DNA of 64,000 bases from Dyella halodurans (GCF_026283925.1 NZ_JAPDPF010000008.1:1-64000), one strand, 5' to 3'; positions 8,650-17,952 are shown, numbered from the stretch's first letter. Translations and numbers: made by a program. The notes: generated by a model not told the origin, from the sequence alone.

Positions 8650-10269
8650 TTACGGTCGAGCGACGGCGAACTGAACGGGGTGCAGCTGGCGACGGCGTGC
8701 CTCTTCGCAAACGGCGAGCACGCAGGCCAGCACCTTGCGGGTGTCGCGGGGATCGATCACGCCGTCGTCCAACAGGCGTCCCGACAGGGTGAACGCATCC
8801 GCTTGCCGCTCGAAGGTATCGATGACCTTGGCGCGCATCGACTCGATGGCCGCGTGATCGACTGCCTGCGCCTTGCGCTGCATGCCGGCGGCCATCACCG
8901 TCGCCATGGTGTCGGCCGCCTGTTCGGCGCCCATCACGGCGGTCTTGGCGTTGGGCCAGCTGAAGCAGAAGTCCGGGAAGAAGCCGCGCCCGGACATGCC
9001 GTAGTTGCCAGCGCCAAACGAAGCGCCGCAATGCACGGTGATGCGCGGCACCGTCGCATTGGACATGGCCTGGATCATCTTCGCGCCGTGCTTGATCATG
9101 CCGCCCTGCTCGGAGGCCTTGCCGACGATGAAGCCGGTGGTGTTCTGCAGGTACAGCAGCGGCAGGTCGGACTGGCAGCAGGCCTGGATGAAATGCGTGG
9201 CCTTGTTGGCGCCGGCCGGGTCGAGTGGCCCGTTGTTGGTGATGATGCCCAGCCGCATGCCACAGATGGCCGCGTGTCCGGTGACGGTGGCCGGCCCGTA
9301 GTCCGGCTTGAACTCGAGGAAGTCCGAACCGTCGACGAGGCGCGCGATCACTTCGCGCATGTCCAGGGGCTTGCGGTGGTCGGGCAGTGCAATGCCGAGC
9401 AAGGACTCCGCGTCGAAACGCGGCGCCGGGTAGGGCCGATCGACAGGCGGGAGGTCGCGATTCCAGTCCAGTGCCGCGAGCAGCTCCCGCGTGATGCGCA
9501 GCGCATCCGCATCGTCCTCGGCGAGATATTCGGCCTGACCCGACAGGGTCGCGTGCATCTCGGCGCCACCGAGTTCTTCTTCCGTGGCCACTTCGCCGGT
9601 GGCCGCCTTGAGCAGGGGAGGGCCGGCCAGGAAGGCGCGCGCACGATCACGCACCATCACCACGTAGTCCGACAAGCCGGGCATGTACGCACCGCCTGCC
9701 GTACTGGAGCCATGCACCACGCTGATCACCGGTATGCCCGCCGCCGACAGCCGCGCAAGCCAGTAAAACGCGCTGCCGCCGTGAATGAAGGTCTCCACCC
9801 GGTACGCCAGCAGGTTGGCACCGGCTGACTCGACCAGGTGGATGAACGGCAGTTTTTGATCCAGTGCGATGCGCTGTGCGCGCTGGAATTTCTCGATGCC
9901 CATCGGCTGCACCGCGCCCGCATCGATGCCTGCATCGTCCACCACGATCATCGCGCGCACACCACTCACCCAGCCGATGCCCACGATCAGGCCGCCACCA
10001 GCGACGGAGCGTTCCGGATCGGCATGGTCCAGACAGAAGCCGGCCAGCGTGGACAGTTCAAGAAACGGTGCGCCGGCATCGAGCAGGCGGCCGAGCCGGT
10101 CGCCTGGCAGCAACTGGCCGCGCCGCTCGAATCGTTCGCGCGATGCCTCGGACTTTTCGCGCGTACGCGCCTCAAGGGCGCGCAATCGCGCGACGAGGTC
10201 GCTGAGTGCGGCGTGGTTTTGCCGGTAGGTTTCGCTCTGCGGAACAGCGCGTGATTCAAGCGTGGGCAT
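8650..10269 (-). CDS. atuC: acyl-CoA carboxylase beta subunit, carboxyltransferase (AtuC-type)
   Basis: 539 residues with both crotonase-fold carboxyltransferase halves. The first carries STAGGAYMPGLSDYVVMV and the second GASFGAGNYGMSGRGF, which form the acyl-CoA and biotin oxyanion sites. It transfers CO2 from biotin, carried by the alpha subunit encoded downstream, to an unsaturated acyl-CoA. The segment around HGSSTAGG and AFLAGPPLLKAATGE looks like geranyl-CoA carboxylase beta more than methylcrotonyl-CoA carboxylase beta (from memory of the families). A strong GGAGGAGG site precedes the ATG and lies inside the 48-codon ORF that overlaps this start. Confidence 0.83.
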   Translation of the reverse strand: MPTLESRAVPQSETYRQNHAALSDLVARLRALEARTREKSEASRERFERRGQLLPGDRLGRLLDAGAPFLELSTLAGFCLDHADPERSVAGGGLIVGIGWVSGVRAMIVVDDAGIDAGAVQPMGIEKFQRAQRIALDQKLPFIHLVESAGANLLAYRVETFIHGGSAFYWLARLSAAGIPVISVVHGSSTAGGAYMPGLSDYVVMVRDRARAFLAGPPLLKAATGEVATEEELGGAEMHATLSGQAEYLAEDDADALRITRELLAALDWNRDLPPVDRPYPAPRFDAESLLGIALPDHRKPLDMREVIARLVDGSDFLEFKPDYGPATVTGHAAICGMRLGIITNNGPLDPAGANKATHFIQACCQSDLPLLYLQNTTGFIVGKASEQGGMIKHGAKMIQAMSNATVPRITVHCGASFGAGNYGMSGRGFFPDFCFSWPNAKTAVMGAEQAADTMATVMAAGMQRKAQAVDHAAIESMRAKVIDTFERQADAFTLSGRLLDDGVIDPRDTRKVLACVLAVCEEARRRQLHPVQFAVARP

Positions 10270-10402
10270 TGGCGGCCTCCTCCATGCGCGGCATTGGCCA
10301 CGGGCTGATCAGGTGGCGCGCAGCCCCGCCAAGGACAGGATGCCGCGCAAGGCCGCGGGATAACGGCAGCACATCCACCATGATGATCATTTCGCTACTC
10401 AT
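10256..10402 (-). CDS. 48-codon ORF coupled between atuA and atuC
   Basis: A short frame that starts inside the atuA stop (ATGA overlap) and ends 14 bases inside the atuC gene. It fills the otherwise empty 129-base gap exactly. The product would have 48 residues, starting MSSEMIIMVDVLPLSRG and ending EEAANAHA, with no signal peptide. It carries the atuC ribosome-binding site near its 3-prime end. It may be a real small protein, a translational-coupling leader for atuC, or a remnant of a lost gene. Nothing in the sequence is recognisable. Confidence 0.4.
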   Translation of the reverse strand: MSSEMIIMVDVLPLSRGLARHPVLGGAARHLISPWPMPRMEEAANAHA

Positions 10403-12177
10403 GCGTGATCGGCCGGAATCCGCACCGGCATCGCCAGCAGTACCTGCGCCATGCCCTTGCCCAGCGCGTCATGGCGCAACGAGGCCATGCCACCGCCACC
10501 CAGCGCCTGCTCGCAGACGAAGTTGAGCGCGTGGATACCCGGCAGGTCGTAACGTGTGACGCGCCCCTTCACCACGTGGGCGAGGTAGGCGGCCACGGCC
10601 TCTTCAGTCAATTGTGCGCGAAGCAACGGGAGGTCCTCGGGACGGCGCGCCATCACGCCGATATTGACGGTGTCACCCTTGTCGCCACTGCGTGCGTAAG
10701 CGAGCTCGATGAGCGGAACTTCTCGGCCTGGGCCGGCGAGTGACGCAGGCGATGAGGGGGTAGCCGCTACGGATGGTGTTTCAAGCGGTGCGCCGCCGCT
10801 GGGCACGCGTACTTCAATACTCTCGCCACCCAACAGCGTCAGCTGCGGACGCACCCTCGCCTTGTCGAGCAGGAAGGCAAATTGCTTGATTGCGGGCGTC
10901 ACGCTGGGGCGTCCGCCGGCGCCCGTCGTGCCGGGTGCCCATGAGGTGGCAGCAGGGGCGATTTCGCGCGCGAACAGTTCCAGCGCTTGCTTTTCTGGGT
11001 GGGTAACTGCCAACCACATGACCGATTCGAAACGCGGCACCTGTGGCTGGTGCGGCCCGAACAGATAGGCGGAACCCAGCGTATCGACATGCGTGTCGCT
11101 GTAATCCGCGAGGCCCAGCTGGCGAAAAAGTCCGCGCGTGCGCTCCAGGATGGCGTCGGCCGTGCGCCGAGCCTTGCGCTCCGCATCGAAGCCAATCACG
11201 GTGAGCTGCCCGGTCGCGCGGTAACCGTCGGCATAGGTGGCGCTCACCTTGTAAGTCGACGTCGGCGCGCGACCGCGGGCGCCACGCACGTCCACGCGAT
11301 GCTCGCCGGTCTGCGTCAAGGTGACTTGCGTGAAATCGCAGATCACGTCGGGCAGCACATAGCGCGCAGGATCACCGATTTCGTAGAGCAGCTGCTCGCC
11401 CACCGTCGCCGGGGTCACAAGGCCACCGCTGCCCTCGGGTTTGGTGACGGTGAAGCTGCCGTCGGCGCGGCATTCCACGATGGGGTAGCCGCTGTGTGCC
11501 CAGTCGGGCACGGACTCCCAGTCGGTGTGCAGGCCGCCGACGCCCTGGCAACCACATTCGATGATGTGCCCAGCGAGGCTGCCGGCCGCCAGGCGTTCGT
11601 AGTCATCGGCGGCCCAGTCAAACGCATGCATCAGTGCGCCAAGCGTGACCGCGCTGTCGACACAGCGCCCGGTAATCACCACCTGCGCGTCTGCATCCAA
11701 GGCCGCCTTGATCGGCAACGCGCCGAGGTAGGCATTGGCGCTCAACACCTTGGGCGGCAGCGGGCTGTCACTCTGCCATTCGCGCACGCCCTCGTCGCGC
11801 AGCGCAGGCAGCAACGGCATTACGTCGTCGCCTTCCACCACGGCGATACGCACCTGCACACCCCATTCGTCGGCCAGCGCCTGCAGCGCCGCAGCGCAAC
11901 CGCGCGGATTGACGCCGCCCGCATTGGCGATGATGCGGATGTTCTGCGCCAATGCATCCCTGAGTACCGCGCGCATCGCCACGCCAACGAAGTCCGTGGC
12001 GTAGCCCAAGGACGGGTCTTTCATGCGGGCCGTGGCCAGCAGCGACATGGTCAGCTCGGCCAGGTAATCGAACACCAGAAAGTCGATACGACCCGAGGCG
12101 ACCAGTTGCATCGGCCCGGTGACGCTGTCACCCCAGAAGCCGCTGGCGCCGCCAATGGAGACGGTGTCCCTGCGCAT
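10399..12177 (-). CDS. atuA: acyclic terpene utilization AtuA family protein
   Basis: 592 residues. The DUF1446 domain spans roughly residues 5-450, beginning with the glycine-rich GGASGFWGDS and FDYLAELTMSLL motifs that mark the family. A separate C-terminal domain (about residues 480-585, LAYARSGDKGDTVNIGV to the conserved NFVCEQALGGGG) is the AtuA ferredoxin-fold extension. AtuA is needed for citronellol/geraniol breakdown in Pseudomonas, but its reaction is not established. It is the promoter-proximal gene of this operon. The upstream AT-rich stretch probably contains the promoter. Confidence 0.88.
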   Translation of the reverse strand: MRRDTVSIGGASGFWGDSVTGPMQLVASGRIDFLVFDYLAELTMSLLATARMKDPSLGYATDFVGVAMRAVLRDALAQNIRIIANAGGVNPRGCAAALQALADEWGVQVRIAVVEGDDVMPLLPALRDEGVREWQSDSPLPPKVLSANAYLGALPIKAALDADAQVVITGRCVDSAVTLGALMHAFDWAADDYERLAAGSLAGHIIECGCQGVGGLHTDWESVPDWAHSGYPIVECRADGSFTVTKPEGSGGLVTPATVGEQLLYEIGDPARYVLPDVICDFTQVTLTQTGEHRVDVRGARGRAPTSTYKVSATYADGYRATGQLTVIGFDAERKARRTADAILERTRGLFRQLGLADYSDTHVDTLGSAYLFGPHQPQVPRFESVMWLAVTHPEKQALELFAREIAPAATSWAPGTTGAGGRPSVTPAIKQFAFLLDKARVRPQLTLLGGESIEVRVPSGGAPLETPSVAATPSSPASLAGPGREVPLIELAYARSGDKGDTVNIGVMARRPEDLPLLRAQLTEEAVAAYLAHVVKGRVTRYDLPGIHALNFVCEQALGGGGMASLRHDALGKGMAQVLLAMPVRIPADHA

Positions 12178-12557
12178 CTCAGCGGCCCGTTCCGTTGCAG
12201 GGACGCCACGCCAGGGCCGTGAAATGATTATCCGTGCTCACGCGCTGCTTGCCTCGCCAGAGAGAGTCGTTGGGACAGCCTTCCGGGGATACTAAATCAT
12301 TTGCTTGAATAAATAACCATCATCACACATGATCGCCAGGCCGCCACGCCGCCGCTTCGCAGTAGCGCTTTGAAGACGCGATGGAGCACCGCGTGCAGGC
12401 AGGGTCCGCCCCGCCATTCGAAGCGGACATAATCAATGACAGTCGGTCACGCTTTGATGGCTCAGGGGGAGTCAATGCTGATCACGCTTGCTTTGCAACG
12501 TTCTGGCCTGGAAGGCTCCGTTCCATCCGAGAGCGATGGGATGAGAGGGGGCGGCTT
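12178..12557. promoter_or_regulatory. divergent promoter region of atuA and the GH1 gene
   Basis: 380 bases without a convincing gene. An unusually AT-rich patch lies at 12290-12340. AAATGATT at 12222-12229 and its inverse AATCATTT at 12295-12302 form a widely spaced inverted pair; AAATCATTT at 12294-12302 is itself near-palindromic. These are candidate operator elements for the TetR regulator, but no spacing or footprint evidence supports this. Confidence 0.35.
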
Positions 12558-14126
12558 ATGACCGGGCGTACCTGGAAGGGCGTGGTCATCGGCGTATTCG
12601 CGCTGCTCGTTCTCGGTGGCATCGCGCTGAGCCTCGCCCTGCCGGGGCGTGGCGAGCCGCGCCAGACCCCGGCTCCGGTGCAGGCGATGAATTTCCCCAA
12701 GGGCTTCCTGTGGGGCGTGGCGATCGCTGGGCAGCAGACGGAAAGCGTGCCGGCCAGCGACTGGACGGCATTCGAGGCCGAGGTGTTGCGCGACCATCGT
12801 TTTGCCGCTGGCGACAAACTCGGCGCGACCTCGCCCGGCAATCTCCGCGATTTCGGCCGATGGCCCGAGCAGGTGCGAACGCACAAGGCAGGATTCGATC
12901 TTCGCTACGACCAGGATATCGAGGCCGCAGCCGGTCTCGGTCTTAATGCGTTCCGCGTCTCGATCGAATGGGCCCGTTTGTTTCCGCGCGCCGGCATGAC
13001 CCAGCCCGACCCCGAGGCGATTGCGTATTACCACCAGATCTTTGCGGCGATGAAAAGTCGTGGCATCGAGCCGGTGGTGACCCTGTTCCACTATGTGTCG
13101 CCGGCCTGGTTCTTCGAGGCGGACGCGAAGGGCAAGCGTGGCTGGGAGCGCGCCGATGCGATGACGCTCTGGCACGCCTATGTCGAGGCGGTAGCGCAGA
13201 ATTTCATACCCGAGGTGCACATCTGGTGCACGCTCAATGAACCGATGGTCTATCTCTACGACGGTTATGTGCTCGGCTCCTACCCGCCGGGCGAGAAGCG
13301 CGGTGACTTCGCCGCCGCCCAGGACGTATACGCTGCACTGCTACAGGCGCATGTCGACGCTTATCGGGTCCTGCATCGTGTCGCCAGCTCGCGCGGCACT
13401 TCGGTGTCAGTCGGCTTGACCCAGAATCTCGAAGTCTTCGAACCCTATGACCGCTACTCGCCCCTGGACCGGGCGCTCGCCTGGGTCGTCGACAAGAGCT
13501 GGAACTGGGATTTCCTGGACGCGGTCGCCAGCGGCCGCATGCGCATCACCACGACCGGCATCGACCGCCCGATCGAGGGACTGGCTGGGACCGAAGACTA
13601 TGTCGGGGTCAATTACTACAGCCGAAACTATGTGCGCGGCGACTGGCGACATCCGTTCGCCCCCGATGTCGGCAATGTCGCGCCTGACCTGCCTGACGAG
13701 GAACGCAACGATCTCGGTTGGCCGTCTTATCCGCACGGCTTCTACGCGATGCTGACCAAGGTTGGAAAGCGTTATGCGAAGCCGGTGATGATCCTCGAGA
13801 ACGGCACGGCCGACGGCGCCGTCGACGACAAGGAAAGGCAACGCTATCTGGTCGCGCATATCCGCGAAGCCTGGCTCGCGCGTCGGGATGGCGTCGATAT
13901 CCGCTCTTATGTCCACTGGTCGCTGATGGACAATTTCGAATGGAATGAGGCGTTCGACGCGAAATTCGGCTTGTTCGCGGTGGATTACGAGCACGACTTC
14001 CGCCGCACGCCACGTCCTTCGGCCGCGCTCTATGGCGAAATCGTCCATGCCAACGGACTGAGCGCAACGATGCTGAAACAGTATTCGGCGGATCCGGGGG
14101 CGGCCGCCGATGTGCTCGGCCGATGA
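12558..14126 (+). CDS. membrane-anchored or exported GH1 glycosidase
   Basis: 522 residues. ATG 12558 follows a GAGAGGGGG site, and residues 8-29 form a single hydrophobic segment, so the enzyme is exported or anchored by its N terminus. The rest is a complete glycoside hydrolase family 1 barrel: acid/base Glu228 in TLNEP, nucleophile Glu414 in ILENG, and the YVHWSLMDNFEW aglycone-side motif. Such enzymes release glucose, galactose or related beta-linked residues by a retaining mechanism. GH1 enzymes are mostly cytosolic, so the leader is notable. The frame is open upstream to 12381 without a signal. It sits with an exported GH30 gene 55 bases downstream, suggesting joint extracytoplasmic glycan use. 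Confidence 0.88.
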   Translation: MTGRTWKGVVIGVFALLVLGGIALSLALPGRGEPRQTPAPVQAMNFPKGFLWGVAIAGQQTESVPASDWTAFEAEVLRDHRFAAGDKLGATSPGNLRDFGRWPEQVRTHKAGFDLRYDQDIEAAAGLGLNAFRVSIEWARLFPRAGMTQPDPEAIAYYHQIFAAMKSRGIEPVVTLFHYVSPAWFFEADAKGKRGWERADAMTLWHAYVEAVAQNFIPEVHIWCTLNEPMVYLYDGYVLGSYPPGEKRGDFAAAQDVYAALLQAHVDAYRVLHRVASSRGTSVSVGLTQNLEVFEPYDRYSPLDRALAWVVDKSWNWDFLDAVASGRMRITTTGIDRPIEGLAGTEDYVGVNYYSRNYVRGDWRHPFAPDVGNVAPDLPDEERNDLGWPSYPHGFYAMLTKVGKRYAKPVMILENGTADGAVDDKERQRYLVAHIREAWLARRDGVDIRSYVHWSLMDNFEWNEAFDAKFGLFAVDYEHDFRRTPRPSAALYGEIVHANGLSATMLKQYSADPGAAADVLGR

Positions 14127-14181
14127 AGGTTTTGGATGGACATGCTGACCTGGGGCCCACAACGTGCGGTTTGGATCGGTC

Positions 14182-15657
14182 ATGAATTCTGCTCAGCGCG
14201 CGATGCTGCGCTTCCTGGTTGTTGTTTTTCTTGTCGTCGGCAGTGTCGGTGCCTCTGCCGATGATCTTGTCCGGATCGATCCGTCCCAGCGATCGCTTCC
14301 GTTCGAGGGGTGGGGAGTCTCGCTGGCCTGGTGGGCCAAGGTCGTAGGCGATTTTCCGGACGCCTATCGAGACGACTACATCGAAAAGATCTTCGACGCA
14401 GAGAAGGGGCTCGGCCTGACCGTTGTTCGTTACAACATCGGCGGTGGCGAAAATCCCGCTCTGCACATGCTGCCTTTCCGCGCCGACATGGAAGGGTTCG
14501 AGCCCGCACCCGGGCATTGGAACTGGAGCGCCGACGCAGGGCAGCGTTGGGTGTTACGCCAGGCGAAAGCCCATGGCGCCACGCTTTTCGAGGCGTTCGC
14601 CAATTCCCCTCCCTATTGGATGACGGTCAGTGGCAGCGTCAGTGGTGCCAAATGCAGTTGGCGCGTGGCGGGCTTGTGTGCCTGGGCCGTGATAGCGCCC
14701 GAAAAGCTGAACAATCTTGCGCGCACGCATGAGGATGACTTCGCCCAGTACCTCGCGACCGTCGTGGCGCACATCGAACGGCAGGACGGCATCGTGTTTC
14801 GAACCCTGGAACCGCTGAACGAACCCAGTTCGATCTGGTGGTGGTATGGCCACGACCAGGAGGGATGCCATGTTGATCGTGAGGCGCAGTCCCGCCTCGT
14901 GCAGGATACGAGTCGGGCCCTGGCGTCGCTGGGGCTCACGACCACGGTCAGCGCGTCCGATGAAAACGACATCGACGAAGCGCTTGCGACCTTCCGCAGC
15001 TTCGACCACGACGCACGCTCTTCGCTGAGCCAGGTCAACACCCACAGCTACAACGGCAGCAAGCGCCAGGTATTGGCCGATAGCGTCGCCGCGGCAGGCA
15101 AGCGGCTGTGGCAATCCGAATATGGCGATGGTGATCCAACCGGCATGACGCTGTCCGAGACGATCCTGGCCGACTTGCGGCAGATGCATCCCGCGGCGTG
15201 GATCTACTGGCAGGCCGCCGATGGCCCAGATTGGGGTCTGCTCACCAACACCATGGACGGCAAACCCTCGCCGCCGCAACGGGGCAGGAAATACTGGGTC
15301 ATGGCGAACTACAGCCGGTTCATCCGGCCCGGCGCGAACTTTCTCAAGACCGACGACGAACAGAGCCTGGCTGCGCTGAATGCCAAGAACGGGAGCTTGA
15401 TCGTGGTGACCACCAACGCGTCCAGCCACACCAGGCACGTTCGTTACGATCTTTCGCGCCTATCGCCTGGGGGAGCCAGCGTCACGGCGGTTCGCACCTC
15501 AGCCACGGAGAGCCTGGCTCCCGTCGCGGGTGTCGTCTTGTCGAATGGCATCCTGACGGCCAGCCTTCCCGAAGATTCGGTAACGACGTTCGTTGTCCAG
15601 GGAGTCGGGGTAGCGGATGGCCACACAAACGAATCAGCTCCGACCATTCGAAAATAA
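14182..15657 (+). CDS. exported GH30 family glycosidase
   Basis: 491 residues with a signal peptide (cleavage near GASA-DD). The catalytic barrel begins with FEGWGVSLAWWA and contains acid/base Glu214 in PLNEPS and nucleophile Glu313 in WQSEYGDGD. A C-terminal beta-sandwich follows the barrel, the usual GH30 architecture. Family members cleave beta-1,6-galactans, beta-1,6-glucans or xylans; the subfamily is not fixed by what I can see, though the barrel resembles the endo-beta-1,6-galactanase type. A GTG at 14164 is an alternative start. It is probably co-transcribed with the GH1 gene. Confidence 0.85.
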   Translation: MNSAQRAMLRFLVVVFLVVGSVGASADDLVRIDPSQRSLPFEGWGVSLAWWAKVVGDFPDAYRDDYIEKIFDAEKGLGLTVVRYNIGGGENPALHMLPFRADMEGFEPAPGHWNWSADAGQRWVLRQAKAHGATLFEAFANSPPYWMTVSGSVSGAKCSWRVAGLCAWAVIAPEKLNNLARTHEDDFAQYLATVVAHIERQDGIVFRTLEPLNEPSSIWWWYGHDQEGCHVDREAQSRLVQDTSRALASLGLTTTVSASDENDIDEALATFRSFDHDARSSLSQVNTHSYNGSKRQVLADSVAAAGKRLWQSEYGDGDPTGMTLSETILADLRQMHPAAWIYWQAADGPDWGLLTNTMDGKPSPPQRGRKYWVMANYSRFIRPGANFLKTDDEQSLAALNAKNGSLIVVTTNASSHTRHVRYDLSRLSPGGASVTAVRTSATESLAPVAGVVLSNGILTASLPEDSVTTFVVQGVGVADGHTNESAPTIRK

Positions 15658-15802
15658 CAAGGCGTCTGACTCCGATGCCCGCGGCCCTGTTCTCTGGGCG
15701 CATTCCATTGAATCCAGCAAGGCCTCGGCGACTTGCTTCGATTTCCGAAGGGCGGTCCAGCCCTGGGCATGGAGCCCGCCTTCAACCCGCAGCAGATACT
15801 GC

Positions 15803-16123
15803 CTAGGTCAAAGTGACGGCCAAAACAAAGGTGATGACCCATAGTGACAACTGGATCGCGAGCGTAGGCAGGACTCTTCGACCGCGGTGGCGCCAAGGAG
15901 CCGTGAGCCAGAACATGATCGGGATCTGACCAAACATGAGCAGCATGGCGATATGGTCTGCCGTGCCTTCATCGTGATGAGCCGGATGAAGCCCATGTCT
16001 CCAGAGATCGACGATGACCATTAGCAGCACAACGATCGACATGAGTATCGGCATCGCGCCGTCCCATTGTCGGATGGGAGCGTTATTCGGTGAGTCTGAA
16101 TGAGATGAAGGTTCAGAGGGCAT
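15803..16123 (-). CDS. small membrane protein, unknown function
   Basis: 106 residues with three hydrophobic segments: MPILMSIVVLLMVIVDLW, IAMLLMFGQIPIMFWL and LPTLAIQLSLWVITFVLAV. A histidine-rich loop (HGLHPAHHDEG) lies between the first two. A GGGGAATACATCC leader precedes the ATG. It lies on the strand opposite the glycosidases and converges with them. I recognise no family. The histidine cluster could bind metal, which is speculation. Confidence 0.6.
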   Translation of the reverse strand: MPSEPSSHSDSPNNAPIRQWDGAMPILMSIVVLLMVIVDLWRHGLHPAHHDEGTADHIAMLLMFGQIPIMFWLTAPWRHRGRRVLPTLAIQLSLWVITFVLAVTLT

Positions 16124-16264
16124 GGATGTATTCCCCGACCGGCATCAAGACCATGCAGTCGCCCTATGGCAGGGCGATGACCATGATCTGGAACATAACG
16201 GTTCTTTCGCTCTGAACACTAGACGTTCGCGTTCAGCCAGCCGTGTTGGCCTGTTGCCTTGATC

Positions 16265-16291
16265 GGTCGAAGTCGCGACCCAGCGCGGACC
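16265..16291 (+). repeat. degenerate YCGACCC repeat
   Basis: GGTC at the left edge, GCGACCC in the centre and GGACC at the right edge align with the family consensus, but the arms no longer pair well. It lies between two minus-strand genes. Confidence 0.3.
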
Positions 16292-16336
16292 ATGGAGAAG
16301 CCGGCCGCCATGGACGCCGCCGGCTCTCCGGACTGA

Positions 16337-17170
16337 TCAGAACGAGTAGCTCAATGTCGCGCCCACGCCCCAGTCCGGGCTGCCGTCGGTGAAGCCCTTG
16401 GTGACGTAACCCTGGGCCTTCCACGCGCTGGCGAACTTGTAGGAGTAGTAACCCGTCAGTTCGTTGCGGGCAAAACTCGTGTTCGAGGCCTTTTCGCGAT
16501 AGTCGAAGTACGCGCCGAAACTGCTATGGCTGTCGAGCTTGTAGCTGGCGCCGACATTCGCGCCAAACACATCGTTCAGGCGGATGTACTGCGAGCTGCC
16601 GAGCCACGTGTAGCTCACGCCGCCAAACACGGTCCACGCACCAAAGCCCTTATAGCTGTCCACGGCGATGGTGTAGTCGTTCTTGCCGGTGCCCAGGCCC
16701 TGGTCGGCGTCGGCGGTACCGAACTTGACCTTGCCCGTCAGGTCGATGCCGAAATTGGCCGCCTTGTTGCTGTAAGCCTCGTAAGTGGCAGCAGCAGTGA
16801 TGTCGCCAAGGCCGGAAGCCGAGCCGGTGGATGTGGGCGTCGGTGTCGGCGTGGTCTGGCCATTCTTCTTGCCTTTGCCGCGGCCCTTGGGATTGGTATT
16901 GACCACCGGGCCGACGCCCGGAATCACGTTGTCGGCACCGCTGACGTGGATATACGGCACCGCGAGCTTGAACGACCAGTCGCCGACGTCATAACCGAGG
17001 GTGACCGGCACCTCGGTGATATCGGTCGTGGTGGAAGTGCCGTATTTGCCGGAGGTGTAATCGATGCCGGCGCCCACCTTGATGGTGGAACTGTCGTCTG
17101 CATGGGCCGTCTGCGCGAGCAGGCCGAGCACGCTTAGCGCACAAAGGGTGCTCGTATTCTTGATGTTCAT
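16337..17170 (-). CDS. outer-membrane beta-barrel protein
   Basis: 277 residues with a signal peptide (cleavage after TAHA) and alternating beta strands throughout, ending in the C-terminal LSYSF aromatic signature recognised by the BAM machinery. Residues about 90-115 form a low-complexity loop (KGRGKGKKNGQTTPTPTPTS) that probably protrudes from the cell. It resembles transporter-type barrels of the phenol-degradation MetA family in strand pattern. A CAGGAAACG site precedes the ATG. It lies 71 bases after another exported-protein gene on the same strand, with a hairpin between them. Confidence 0.75.
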   Translation of the reverse strand: MNIKNTSTLCALSVLGLLAQTAHADDSSTIKVGAGIDYTSGKYGTSTTTDITEVPVTLGYDVGDWSFKLAVPYIHVSGADNVIPGVGPVVNTNPKGRGKGKKNGQTTPTPTPTSTGSASGLGDITAAATYEAYSNKAANFGIDLTGKVKFGTADADQGLGTGKNDYTIAVDSYKGFGAWTVFGGVSYTWLGSSQYIRLNDVFGANVGASYKLDSHSSFGAYFDYREKASNTSFARNELTGYYSYKFASAWKAQGYVTKGFTDGSPDWGVGATLSYSF

Positions 17171-17195
17171 GACGTTTCCTGGGGCGTAACAAAGC

Positions 17196-17217
17196 GGGAG
17201 GCCCTCATGGGCCTCCT
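17196..17217 (-). terminator. intergenic hairpin between two minus-strand envelope genes
   Basis: Arms GGAGGCCC and GGGCCTCC with a TCAT loop. It lies between the charged-tail protein gene and the barrel gene. Only a weak T-run follows, so partial termination or processing is the more likely effect. Confidence 0.45.
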
Positions 17218-17241
17218 CGGGTTTAAATCATCGGGTGGAAA

Positions 17242-17952
17242 TCAGCGGCCGACGTGTTCGGGCTTGTCGGGTCGCTCGGGCTTATCGGGGCGATCGACCT
17301 TGTCCGGATGATCGGCCTTGTCGGGCCGATCGGTCTTGGCGACCTTGTCGCCCTTATCGTCCTTGTCGGCCTTATCGGCTTTCTCGTCCTTGCCCGCGTG
17401 GGCGAAATCGTCGCGATCAGGCAGCGGGCCGCGCGCCTTCGCTTCGTGTTCGATGGTGCCGAGCTTGAAGCCGAGCGTCTTGGAGATTTCACCCCAGCCC
17501 TGGCCTTGGCTGCGCAAGGCAAGCACACCGGGCATGGTTACCGGGCCGTGAGTGCCCGCGACGGTGCCGCCATTCAACGCCGCTTCTATTTGCGCGGCTG
17601 TCGGCTGGGTGATGCCGGCATTGGTCAGCTCAGCCTCTGCCAGGGTCAGTGCAATATTGACGTTGCCGTAGCCGAGCTTGCCGGTGTCGGGCGTGAAACT
17701 CGTTTGCAGGGCGGGGCTGGTGGCCGTGGCGGGTGTCACCAGCACAATCGTGCCGCCGGTGCGAAGCCCGGTCACCAGCGCTTGCGCATTGGCGCTGGAG
17801 CCGGCAAAGGTGTCGTACGAGCTTGCCAGTTTGCTGCTTTCCCGGGCGCTCGTACTGGCTGACGATGCGTCGTCGGCCAAGGCCATGGAGGAGCCCATGC
17901 CGAGGCCGATGGCGATGCTCAATACGGAGAATGCAAGCCGTTGTCTTTTCAT
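17242..17952 (-). CDS. exported protein with Asp/Lys/Pro-rich repetitive tail
   Basis: 236 residues starting at ATG 17952 with a signal peptide (GLGMGSSMALA-DD); the frame is open further upstream, but without a signal. The mature part has a folded region with TAAQIEAALNGG and GWGEISKTLGFKLG helices. About 50 residues of tail follow, built from repeats of the DKADK and RPDKPERPDKPE type. This tail is reflected in the DNA as a degenerate tandem repeat. It sits just upstream of the outer-membrane barrel gene on the same strand. The function is unknown; a cell-wall or metal-binding role for the tail is conceivable. Confidence 0.7.
   Translation of the reverse strand: MKRQRLAFSVLSIAIGLGMGSSMALADDASSASTSARESSKLASSYDTFAGSSANAQALVTGLRTGGTIVLVTPATATSPALQTSFTPDTGKLGYGNVNIALTLAEAELTNAGITQPTAAQIEAALNGGTVAGTHGPVTMPGVLALRSQGQGWGEISKTLGFKLGTIEHEAKARGPLPDRDDFAHAGKDEKADKADKDDKGDKVAKTDRPDKADHPDKVDRPDKPERPDKPEHVGR

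Noticed and set aside
10987-12222. 411-residue plus-strand frame opposite atuA
   Set aside because: Antisense shadow; His/Arg-rich composition and no family match.
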